A stretch of 64,000 nucleotides of DNA from assembly GCA_963805455.1 (NCBI GenBank), contig CAWDUJ010000010.1:124001-188000 (forward strand), written 5' to 3'. Below the pieces are notes generated by a model. It made no database searches, was not told the origin of the DNA, and was given only the letters and a program-made list of their open reading frames with translations. Positions 57,138 through 64,000 of this stretch are shown here, piece by piece. Source of the DNA: VRUE01 sp963805455 (lineage in GTDB: Bacteria; Actinomycetota; Thermoleophilia; Solirubrobacterales; 70-9). The translations under genes and the position numbers were made by a program. How positions within the stretch are numbered: the first letter of the stretch is position 1; the number at the start of each line of letters is the position of its first letter.

Positions 57138-57929
57138 ATGGTGGGCCGCCTTCCGATACTGAAGATGTTTGCCGTCACCCTCGCTGCCACGGCGGCGATC
57201 TCGGCGGTGATGCTGCCGATCCATTGGAACGGCCAGGAGGCCTCGACCGCGGCGCCGGAAATCGATCACCTGCTCGACGTGATGATCGTCCTCTCGGCCT
57301 TCGTCTTCTCGCTGGTGATGGTGATGCTCTTCTACGCGCTGTGGAAATTCAAAGCACAGCCGGGCGATGAATCCGACGGAGAGCCGATCCACGGCAACAC
57401 CCGGCTCGAGGTCGCCTGGACCCTGATCCCGACGATCATCGTCCTCTTCGGCGCCGGCTACAGCTGGAAGGTCCTCGACAACATCGAAAAGGAAGCCGAC
57501 AACCCGCTCACGGTCCAGGTCTTCTCGCAGCAGTTCGCCTGGAGCTTCGGCTACCCCGGCAAGGACAACGCCTACTCCGAGGGCGTGCTCCACGTCCCCG
57601 TCAACCGCCAGGTCCAGTTCAAAATGCACGCCCAGGACGTGATCCACTCGTTCTGGGTGCCGGAGTGGCGGATCAAGAAAGACAACGTTCCGGGAATCAC
57701 GACCACGGCCACCGTGACCCCGGACAAGGTCGGCCACTACCAGCTGATCTGCACCGAGCTCTGCGGCTTCGGCCACGCCGCGATGCGGGCCGAAGTCGTC
57801 GTCGAGCCGGCGCCGGAATTCCGAAAATGGGTCGCCGGCCTGAAAGAAACCGTGCCGAAACCGCTCGAGGATTCGGTAATCCAGGACACCGAGACCAACC
57901 CGGTGCCGCTCGGGGCAGGAGGGGCATAA
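57138..57929 (+). CDS. coxB: Cytochrome c oxidase subunit II
   Basis: A 263-residue membrane protein. Two N-terminal helices (~8-27 and ~45-68) are followed by the cupredoxin domain with the binuclear CuA site: HSFWVPEWRIKKD and CTELCGFGHAAM (Cys, Cys, His, Met ligands). It accepts electrons from cytochrome c. There is no fused cytochrome c domain. It is the first gene of coxB-coxA-Usp-coxC-Usp, with coxA 16 nt downstream. Confidence 0.95.
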   Translation: MVGRLPILKMFAVTLAATAAISAVMLPIHWNGQEASTAAPEIDHLLDVMIVLSAFVFSLVMVMLFYALWKFKAQPGDESDGEPIHGNTRLEVAWTLIPTIIVLFGAGYSWKVLDNIEKEADNPLTVQVFSQQFAWSFGYPGKDNAYSEGVLHVPVNRQVQFKMHAQDVIHSFWVPEWRIKKDNVPGITTTATVTPDKVGHYQLICTELCGFGHAAMRAEVVVEPAPEFRKWVAGLKETVPKPLEDSVIQDTETNPVPLGAGGA

Positions 57930-57945
57930 TGGAGGCGAGCGCCAG

Positions 57946-59850
57946 ATGGTGAATGCGATCAAGCGACCGGGTTGGATCAGGGGCGTGCTGGGAGCGATCC
58001 TGGGCGCGGCCTTCGGCTTCGGCCTGGTCGTGGCGCTGCGCGCGATCTCCGGGCTTCCGATCTGGCAGACCGAGCAGACCGGATATCCCCACGTCGTCGT
58101 CCCGCTGGTGAGCGGGCCGCTCGGCTTCCTCGCCGGGTTCGGCTGCTTCGACTACTGGCTGCGCTGGGCCTTCGGCGCGCCGACGATCCCCGAGGACCAC
58201 TCCCAGCACGGCGCCAAGAGCTGGAAGGACTACTTCCGCTTCAACACCGATCACAAGGTGATCGGCATCCAGTACATCGTCACCACCTTCTTCTTCTTCT
58301 TTGTCGGCGGCCTGATGGCGATGCTGATCCGGGCCGAGCTCGCCCAGCCGGGCTCCCAGATCGTCCAGGCCTCGACCTACAACAGTCTCTTCTCGACCCA
58401 CGCGGTCCTGATGATCTTCGTCTTCGTGATCCCTGTCTTCGCCGGGATCGCCAACTACGTCCTGCCGCTGATGATCGGGGCGCCGGACATGGCGTTCCCG
58501 CGCCTGAACGCGCTCAGCTTCTGGATGCTGCCGCTGGCCGGCCTGCTCTTCATCGGCAGCTTCCTGGCACCGGGCGGAGCCTTCGACGCCGGCTGGACGG
58601 GGTACGCACCGCTGTCGACCGGTGCGCCTCTGGGCCAGTCGTTCTTCAACCTCGGTGTCCAGTTCGCCGGCGCCTCCTCGATCGCGACGGCGCTGAACTT
58701 CCTGGTCACGATCATCACCATGCGGGCGCCGGGGATGACCTTCTGGCGGATGCCGCTGCTGGTCTGGGCCAACCTCTCGACCTCGCTGCTGGTCGTCGCC
58801 GCGACGCCGTTCATCGCCGGCGCCCAGTTCATGGTCCTCTTCGACCGGCTCCTCGGCACCCAGTTCTTCGAGTTCTCCGGCGGCGGCGACGTCGTCAGTT
58901 ACCAGCACATCTTCTGGTTCTACTCCCACCCTGCCGTCTACATCATGATGCTGCCCGGGTTCGGGATCATCTCCGAGGTCATATCGACCCATGCCCGAAA
59001 GCCGATCTTCGGCTATCGGCTGATGGCGTTGGCGCTGATCGGGATCGTCGTCCTCAGCTACTCGGTCTGGGCCCACCACATGTTCGTCGCCGGGATGTTC
59101 AGCTGGCTGCGGGTGCCGATGATGATCACGACCCTGCTGATCGCAGTCCCGACCGGGATCAAGATCTTCTCCTGGTTGGGAACCCTCTATTTCGGGAAGA
59201 TCCACACCTACTCGACCTCGATGCTGTTCGCGCTCGCCTTCATCGTCACCTTCACGATCGGCGGGATCAGCGGCGTGATGCTGGGGATGGTGCCGATCGA
59301 CATCCACGTCTCCGACACCTACTTCATCGTCGCTCACATCCACTTCGTCCTCTTCGGCGGCTCGGTCTTCACGATCTTCGCCGGCATCTACCACTGGTTC
59401 CCGAAGATCACCGGGCGGATGTACGACGAGAAACTCGGCCGCGTCCACTTCTGGGGGACCCTGATCGGGACCTGGGGCACCTTCATCCCGATGCACTGGA
59501 TCGGGATGGACGGGATGCCGCGGCGCGTCTCCGACTACGCCGCCCAGTTCGGGGACTGGAACCTGTTGATCAGCTGCTTCGCCTTCATGCTCGGCGCGAT
59601 CCAGCTGGTCTTCCTCTACAACATGGTCGTCAGCTGGCGCTACGGGCCGCGCGCCTCCTCCAACCCCTGGCGGGCGAACTCGATCGAGTGGCAGGTCTCC
59701 TCGCCGCCGCCGATCTTCAACTTCGATGAGATCCCGCGGGTCGTCGGCGGCCCCTACGAGTACGGGGTCCCCGGTGCCCGCCACGCGATCATGGGCGGCG
59801 AAGGCGCCGAGGTCGCGCAGCCGGAGCCGGCGAAAGCGGGAGCAACGTGA
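57946..59850 (+). CDS. coxA: Cytochrome c oxidase subunit I, A2-like
   Basis: A 634-residue catalytic subunit. An N-terminal extension of ~90 residues with two membrane helices (GVLGAILGAAFGFGLVVAL; VVVPLVSGPLGFLAGFGC) precedes the core, which starts NTDHKVIGIQY. Heme ligand His is in FSTHAVLMIF, CuB ligands are in FWFYSHPAVYIMMLPGFG and WAHHMFVAG, and heme a/a3 His in VAHIHFVLFGG. The K-channel Lys is in PTGIKIFSW. The helix VI Glu of A1 oxidases (HPEVY) is replaced by YSHPAVY, the A2-type arrangement. Confidence 0.96.
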   Translation: MVNAIKRPGWIRGVLGAILGAAFGFGLVVALRAISGLPIWQTEQTGYPHVVVPLVSGPLGFLAGFGCFDYWLRWAFGAPTIPEDHSQHGAKSWKDYFRFNTDHKVIGIQYIVTTFFFFFVGGLMAMLIRAELAQPGSQIVQASTYNSLFSTHAVLMIFVFVIPVFAGIANYVLPLMIGAPDMAFPRLNALSFWMLPLAGLLFIGSFLAPGGAFDAGWTGYAPLSTGAPLGQSFFNLGVQFAGASSIATALNFLVTIITMRAPGMTFWRMPLLVWANLSTSLLVVAATPFIAGAQFMVLFDRLLGTQFFEFSGGGDVVSYQHIFWFYSHPAVYIMMLPGFGIISEVISTHARKPIFGYRLMALALIGIVVLSYSVWAHHMFVAGMFSWLRVPMMITTLLIAVPTGIKIFSWLGTLYFGKIHTYSTSMLFALAFIVTFTIGGISGVMLGMVPIDIHVSDTYFIVAHIHFVLFGGSVFTIFAGIYHWFPKITGRMYDEKLGRVHFWGTLIGTWGTFIPMHWIGMDGMPRRVSDYAAQFGDWNLLISCFAFMLGAIQLVFLYNMVVSWRYGPRASSNPWRANSIEWQVSSPPPIFNFDEIPRVVGGPYEYGVPGARHAIMGGEGAEVAQPEPAKAGAT

Positions 59851-60725
59851 GCGAGGCGGCTTCAGAGGCCCGACCGCTGCTGATCTTCCTCAACGAGGTC
59901 GCCGGCGGCCGCAAGCTGATCAAAACCGTCCAGGAGCGCCTCGACAGGGTCTCCACGGTGGCCGTCGCGGCGCCCCAGAACCAGCCGGCCGCGGGCCAGC
60001 TGATCGACACCGGCGAGCTGCGCGACGCCGCCCGCGCCCGAGTCGAGGTGACGATGTCGGTTCTCTCCGAGTACGGGATCGACTCGGTAGGCGAGGTGAT
60101 GGACCCACATCCTGCGCTGGCGCTGGACGACGCCGTCCGTGCCCATGACCCCGGCGAGCTGCTCCTCTCCTGCCTCGACGAGACCCGCTTCGGGTTCACC
60201 CGCAAGGACCTCGTCGAGTGGGCGCGAAAGCGGTTTGAACCAGAGGTCAAGGTGACCCACATTCCGGTCCGGATCATGGACGACTCGATCCGCCTCGACT
60301 TGATCCACACGCTCGTCGTCGCGACCCAGACGGTCGCCGCCCCCGACCTCGTCTCGCGGCTGAAGCAGCGGGCCGCGTCGCGGCCGCACCGCTTCACGAT
60401 CGTCTGTCCACGGACCGAGGGTGTATCCGAGCCCGAGGTCGCCCGCGACCTTGCCGCGACCCTCGCCGAGCTCTACCGCGCCGACATCGACGCCACCGGC
60501 CAGCCGATGAGCCCGGACCCGTTCCTGGCCGTCAAGAACGCGATCGAGCACTACCAGGTCGACGAGGTGCTGATCTCCACCTTCAGCGGCGAGAAATCAC
60601 GCTGGCTCGAGGACGATCTGATCGGCCGCGTGCGCGAGATCACCGAGAAGCCGGTCGAGCACCTCGAGGTCGGCCGCGGCGCCGAGGCGGTCGCCGCCGC
60701 CGTCGCCGAGGGGGGCGAGAGCTGA
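59847..60725 (+). CDS. Tandem UspA-like protein in oxidase operon
   Basis: A 292-residue soluble protein built of two alpha/beta halves, each like a universal stress protein (LLIFLNEVAGGRKLIKTVQE; RFTIVCPRTEGVSEPEVAR; VDEVLISTFSGEKSRWLEDDLIGRVRE). Its second half resembles the C-terminal domain of the protein at 61417. GTG 59847 overlaps coxA (GTGA) and its stop overlaps coxC by one base, so it is translated with the oxidase subunits. Its role in respiration is unknown. The USP-like ATP loop GxxG is not clear. Confidence 0.7.
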   Translation: MSEAASEARPLLIFLNEVAGGRKLIKTVQERLDRVSTVAVAAPQNQPAAGQLIDTGELRDAARARVEVTMSVLSEYGIDSVGEVMDPHPALALDDAVRAHDPGELLLSCLDETRFGFTRKDLVEWARKRFEPEVKVTHIPVRIMDDSIRLDLIHTLVVATQTVAAPDLVSRLKQRAASRPHRFTIVCPRTEGVSEPEVARDLAATLAELYRADIDATGQPMSPDPFLAVKNAIEHYQVDEVLISTFSGEKSRWLEDDLIGRVREITEKPVEHLEVGRGAEAVAAAVAEGGES

Positions 60726-61351
60726 TGGAGAGCGCGTCGGTCGCCCTCGGGCACGGCCACGCCGAGGAGCACCACGGGCCGCCGGAGGCCAACCAGAGCT
60801 CGCGAATCGACCGCCAGACGCTGGGGATCTTCCTCTTCATCGTCTCCGAGGTGATGCTGTTCGGCGCCTTCTTCGCCGCCTATTTCTTCCTCCGTGTGGT
60901 CGTCAGCCCGCCGACCTGGCCGCCGGAGCCGTTCGAGCTCCCCAAGCTGGTCGCAGGGATCAACACCGCAATCCTCGTCTCCTCGAGCTTCACGATCCAC
61001 TACGCCCTGGTCTCGATCCAGCGCAACAACCGGAATGGGCTCAAACTGGGCCTTGCCCTGACCTGGATGCTCGGCGCGACCTTTCTCTTCATCCAGATCA
61101 ACGAGTACGCGCACATCGGCTTCAGCGCCCGCGACCTCGGCTTCGGCTCGATCTTCTACTGCCTCACCGGCCTCCATGGCGCCCACGTTTTCGTCGGCCT
61201 CTGCCTGCTCGCCTTCGCCACGATCCGCGCCTTCCGCGGCCACTTCGGGCCCGAGGCGGAGGACCACCTCGGCGTCGAGGTGCCCGGCATCTACTGGCAC
61301 TTCGTCGACGTGATGTGGATCGTCGTCTACCTGACGGTCTACATCCTCTAG
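60725..61351 (+). CDS. coxC: Cytochrome c oxidase subunit III
   Basis: A 208-residue membrane protein with five helices. The family features are LGIFLFIVSEVMLFGAFFAAYFFLR (helix III-like Glu), NTAILVSSSFTIHYAL, WMLGATFLFIQINEYAH, FYCLTGLHGAHVFVGL and the end HFVDVMWIVVYLTVYIL. It stabilises subunit I and the proton path. A His-rich N-terminus (GHGHAEEHHG) may bind metal. It is co-translated with the upstream USP-like gene. Confidence 0.95.
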   Translation: MESASVALGHGHAEEHHGPPEANQSSRIDRQTLGIFLFIVSEVMLFGAFFAAYFFLRVVVSPPTWPPEPFELPKLVAGINTAILVSSSFTIHYALVSIQRNNRNGLKLGLALTWMLGATFLFIQINEYAHIGFSARDLGFGSIFYCLTGLHGAHVFVGLCLLAFATIRAFRGHFGPEAEDHLGVEVPGIYWHFVDVMWIVVYLTVYIL

Positions 61352-61416
61352 ACCGCGTCCCTTCCGCCCGCCGCGAGGATTGAACCCGGCCGCCGCCGGG
61401 GTAGTACAACCCACGT

Positions 61417-62067
61417 ATGCACAATCCGCTGAGATCCGAGGCCGACGCGTTTCGCTGGGTCGTCGTCATCGGTGCCGGGGCGCTGGTGGTGATCGTGCTG
61501 ACGGTGCTGACCAGGCCGGTCTTCGGAGTCATCCTCACCGCGGCGTTGATCGGAACCGGAGCCGGGATCGCCTACCGCAACGCGCGCGGCTCGATGCGGC
61601 GAACACTCGATCTGACCCGCGGTGGCGACGGCAGGCACCGGATCCTGGTCGTCGCCAACGAGACCGTCGGCGGTGAGGCGTTGCTGGCGGAGATCGGCAA
61701 CCGCGGCCGCGGCCGCAACAGCCGAATCCTGGTCGTTACCCCCGCCCTGCCGGGGTCGCGCGCCCAGCACTGGGCCTCGGACACCGACAGGGCGACGGAG
61801 CTGGCGCGGCAGCGGATGGAGCTCTCGTTGATCGAGATCGACCGGCTGGGCCTGAGGGCGAAGGGTCAGATCGGAGACTCCGACCCCAACGTCGCGATCG
61901 AGGACGCGCTGCGGGAGTTCCCGGCCGACGAGATCGTGATCTCGACCCACCCGGCCGAGCGCTCGCACTGGCTCGAGCGCGGCGTCGTCGAGCGGGCGCG
62001 GGAGGAGATCGACCTCCCGGTCACCCACGTCGTCGTCGACCTCGCCGCCCAGCCGAGCGCGATCTAG
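61417..62067 (+). CDS. Membrane-anchored UspA-like protein
   Basis: A 216-residue protein. Two N-terminal membrane helices (~15-33 and ~37-54) anchor a cytoplasmic USP-like domain: HRILVVANETVGGEALLAEI, VAIEDALREFPADEIVISTHPAERSHWLERGVVERARE, VTHVVVD. The final segment is clearly similar to the protein at 59847. It ends the oxidase gene run and converges with ctaA, overlapping by 4 nt. It might be a second regulatory or chaperone partner for the oxidase. That is inferred from position only. Confidence 0.72.
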   Translation: MHNPLRSEADAFRWVVVIGAGALVVIVLTVLTRPVFGVILTAALIGTGAGIAYRNARGSMRRTLDLTRGGDGRHRILVVANETVGGEALLAEIGNRGRGRNSRILVVTPALPGSRAQHWASDTDRATELARQRMELSLIEIDRLGLRAKGQIGDSDPNVAIEDALREFPADEIVISTHPAERSHWLERGVVERAREEIDLPVTHVVVDLAAQPSAI

Positions 62068-63032
62068 CCCAGGGCAGGCTCCTTCGCCGGGTCCGCGCCC
62101 CGAACGTCGCCCTCGGAGCGCGCCGCCGAGGGCCGCGGCTGGAGGCGACCGGCGCTCGCAACCGTCCAGAGCATCGCCAGCCAGGTAGTCGTCGCGACGG
62201 CGACGTGCAGCCAGACCAGCTCCGAGGGAAGTTCCAGATACCACTGGAGGCCGCCGATGGCCCCCTGGAGGGCGAGGAGGCCCAATACGACGCCGAGGGG
62301 CCCAGAGGCGCGCCTGTCGCCTCCCTGGCGCCGCAGGAGGAGCCAGACGGCTATCGCCGCCAGGCCGAAGACCGCGGCGATCACCGAGTGGCGCTGCACT
62401 ACCCATTCGAGGGTGCCCGTCCCCTCGAAGTCGAAGCGGTGAACGAGCTGGCCTTCGTGGGCTCCGGCGTGGGGGCCGGAGCCGGTCGAGAGGGTTCCGG
62501 CGAGGATCGTCAGCTGCCCGAGCGGGATCAGGCAGCGCACCGCCCAGACTCCGAGGCGATCGCCCGAGGCCCGCCGCTCACCCGGTTCGTAGCGGGAGCA
62601 CCAGGCGAGCGCGAAGGCCGCGTCGAGCAGCAGCATCGAGAGGATGAAGTGGCAGGCGACCAGCCCCGGCGCGAGGTCGTACTTGACGACGAGGGCGCCG
62701 AGGATCGCCTGGCCGACGACCCCGAGCGGCAGCATCGCGCCGAACAGGGCCAGGTGCCAGCGGAACGGGCGCCGGAACCAGGCGAGGACGCTGGCGGCGA
62801 TCACCGCGAGGCCGACGAACCCGGTCAGGATCCTGTTCGTGTACTCGATCACCGCGTGGGTGTCGAGCGGGGGGACGGTGCCGCCGTAGCATTTCGGCCA
62901 GTCCGGGCAGCCGAGCCCGGAGCCGGTCAGCCGCACCGCCGCGCCGGTCAGGACGATCAGCGCCAGCGCCGCCAGCGCGACCGCCGTCACCCGGGCGTAG
63001 AGCTGCGGCGAGATGTTCAGACGCTCGCGCAT
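62064..63032 (-). CDS. ctaA: Heme A synthase (CtaA/Cox15)
   Basis: A 322-residue membrane enzyme with eight helices, converting heme O to heme A for the adjacent oxidase. The Cys-containing loop VRLTGSGLGCPDWPKCYGGTVPP and the helix HAVIEYTNRILTGFVG with the first heme-ligand His are typical. LVACHFILSM, VQRHSVIAAVFGL and LVWLHVAVATTTW give the other His ligands. ATG 63032 is chosen over 63053. It is transcribed after the cytochrome c gene. Confidence 0.93.
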   Translation of the reverse strand: MRERLNISPQLYARVTAVALAALALIVLTGAAVRLTGSGLGCPDWPKCYGGTVPPLDTHAVIEYTNRILTGFVGLAVIAASVLAWFRRPFRWHLALFGAMLPLGVVGQAILGALVVKYDLAPGLVACHFILSMLLLDAAFALAWCSRYEPGERRASGDRLGVWAVRCLIPLGQLTILAGTLSTGSGPHAGAHEGQLVHRFDFEGTGTLEWVVQRHSVIAAVFGLAAIAVWLLLRRQGGDRRASGPLGVVLGLLALQGAIGGLQWYLELPSELVWLHVAVATTTWLAMLWTVASAGRLQPRPSAARSEGDVRGADPAKEPALG

Positions 63033-63065
63033 CGCCCACAGATCATGCCCCACCCCGCGACCGCG

Positions 63066-63761
63066 TTACTTCGAGCCGCCACCTTTTTTCGAAGTCGAGG
63101 TGATCAGGTATTCGACCAGGTTCTTCATTTCATCGGGTTTGATCGTGGTCCCGAATTCGGCCGGCATCACGTTGGCGGGGAAACCCTTGACGATCACCGC
63201 ATTCGGTTCGACGATCGATTTTTCGATCTCGGCCGCGGTCTGACCGGGCAGGTATTCGTCGAGGTTGGGCCCGACCGTCCCGCCCGCTTCGGCGGCGGCC
63301 AGGGTGTGGCAGCCACCGCAGCCGTTGGCGGCGAAGACCTGCGCTCCGGGGCCCCCGGGGGCTTTGGGCGGCGCCGCGCCGGGCACCCCGGCCCAGCGGC
63401 CGACGTAGGCGGCGACGTCGTCGAGGGCCTGTCCGGTGACGACGTCAGGCGGCATCGAGACCGCGGGGTTGTCGTTGCTCGGGCGGGGGTTCTCGACCTG
63501 GCTCTTGACGATCCCCTCGATCGTCGAGTCGGGCTCGCCGGCGGAGCGGGCGGCGGCGAAGGCATCGTCGAGGTTCGGACCGATGTGAGCTGAGCTCCCG
63601 GACTCGGCGAGTGTGTGGCAGGTGCCGCAGTTCTGGATGAAGAGGGCGCGACCGCGTGTCTCGTCGCCGCTGGTCGTGCCGCAGCCCGAGGCTGCGATCA
63701 GCAGGGCCCCGAGTGCGAGCAGGGCGGAGATTGCGCGGATTGGGTTAGGTGACATGGCCAT
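63066..63761 (-). CDS. Diheme cytochrome c lipoprotein
   Basis: About 231 residues. The signal ends with lipobox AASGC, then two cytochrome c domains each with CxxCH: NCGTCHTLAESG (~45) and GCGGCHTLAAAEAGG (~150). Axial Met candidates are in AVSMPPDVVTG and NVMPAEFGTT. It probably carries electrons to CoxB. Glu/Lys codons here favour GAA/AAA, as in the binding protein at 6240. It is divergent from the CBS gene. Confidence 0.92.
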   Translation of the reverse strand: MAMSPNPIRAISALLALGALLIAASGCGTTSGDETRGRALFIQNCGTCHTLAESGSSAHIGPNLDDAFAAARSAGEPDSTIEGIVKSQVENPRPSNDNPAVSMPPDVVTGQALDDVAAYVGRWAGVPGAAPPKAPGGPGAQVFAANGCGGCHTLAAAEAGGTVGPNLDEYLPGQTAAEIEKSIVEPNAVIVKGFPANVMPAEFGTTIKPDEMKNLVEYLITSTSKKGGGSK

Positions 63762-63889
63762 TTCGTGCGGCGCGAAGCGCGCCGGAGTCTATATGCCGGG
63801 TCACCCTAGAAAGCGGTTCATAACCGGCGAAGGTCGGGTACGCTTGAGACGATCAACACGATCTCGCGATCCCGACGGACGGAGGCCAG

Positions 63890-64000
63890 ATGCAGGTACG
63901 GGATGGGATGTCGGAGGTGGTCCTCAAGGTGGGCCCGACCCACACTCTCCGCGAGGCGGCGGCGATGATGGTCGAGAAGGGAACCGGGGCCGCGCTGGTG
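63890..64000 (+). CDS. CBS domain protein (partial, cut by window edge)
   Basis: 37 codons are visible: MQVRDGMSEVVLKVGPTHTL, REAAAMMVEKGTGAALV. The pattern is a CBS beta-alpha-beta start. GGAGG lies 4 nt before the ATG. The divergent gap 63762-63889 contains a GCGCGAAGCGCGC hairpin and AT-richer stretches that could be promoters. The rest of the gene is outside the window. Confidence 0.8.
   Translation, partial: MQVRDGMSEVVLKVGPTHTLREAAAMMVEKGTGAALV

Noticed and set aside
57697..59784. A 695-codon reverse-strand frame under coxB/coxA
   Set aside because: Highly charged, repeat-like sequence with no family features, antisense to oxidase subunits with intact ligands.

Overview
The window is high-GC, gene-dense chromosomal DNA with many 1-4 nt overlaps between consecutive genes and frequent GTG, TTG and apparently CTG starts. 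An actinobacterium, probably class Thermoleophilia (Solirubrobacterales-like), fits best. This rests on a mycobacterial-type CysO/CysM/Mec cysteine pathway, a CBS-less GuaB3-type IMP dehydrogenase, a DHA2 exporter with TetR, and the rplM-rpsI-glmM-glmS-nnrD-alr order. The placement is inferred from gene content and was not computed. No rRNA, tRNA, CRISPR, prophage or IS element was seen. No gene-free stretch exceeds 300 bases; the largest are about 55494-55764 (packed with repeats) and 36908-37137 (rplM leader).

Layout. 1-3.0 kb: a NarL-type response regulator (cut by the window edge) and its likely histidine kinase, separated by an opposite-strand DUF559 gene, then htpX. 3.1-8.8 kb: a sulfur locus with a rhodanese-MoeB activating enzyme, a CysO-like sulfur carrier, a CysM-like synthase, a Mec-like JAMM peptidase and a DUF2007 protein. 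It surrounds a convergently transcribed amino-acid ABC importer. A near-identical 19-base element (core palindrome TACTT-N4-AAGTA, overlapping a TATACT -10) lies in front of both the activating enzyme and cysM, the second copy in the divergent importer/cysM gap. 8.8-17.8 kb: a glycine-rich secreted protein, a degenerate peptidase-like protein, DUF1802, hyuA/hyuB, nadB and a coiled-coil protein. 17.8-21.3 kb: a glycosyltransferase, a DHA2 exporter and divergent TetR with three phased operators, and a lone Flp-type pilin. 21.4-34 kb: rph-rdgB-CDF, a tldD/pmbA block, HU, pyrF, LysM, a DD-carboxypeptidase, a sugar-phosphate kinase, guaB3 and guaA. 34-37 kb: a possible GxGD membrane protease, a ZIP/Fur metal operon with a perfect 7-1-7 operator, and an M23 peptidase. 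37-47.8 kb: rplM-rpsI-glmM-glmS-lipoprotein-nnrD, then CBS-alr-CCA transferase. 47.9-55.5 kb: a large secreted metzincin broken by a frameshift, infA, a GH63-type hydrolase, an amidase with a small coupled partner, and small proteins. 55.7-64 kb: a glycosyltransferase, then a cytochrome oxidase cluster (coxB-coxA-Usp-coxC-Usp) convergent with ctaA and a diheme cytochrome c, and the start of a CBS protein.

Two structural themes stand out. First, a family of short GC-rich dispersed repeats abuts start codons (rph, tldD, pmbA, guaA, glycosyltransferase), including a 59-bp pair that is identical but inverted 52 kb apart. Second, two genes (pmbA and the metzincin) carry single-base frameshifts, and pyrF has no ATG, GTG or TTG start that keeps its active site. 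The frameshifts may be sequence errors or real lesions.
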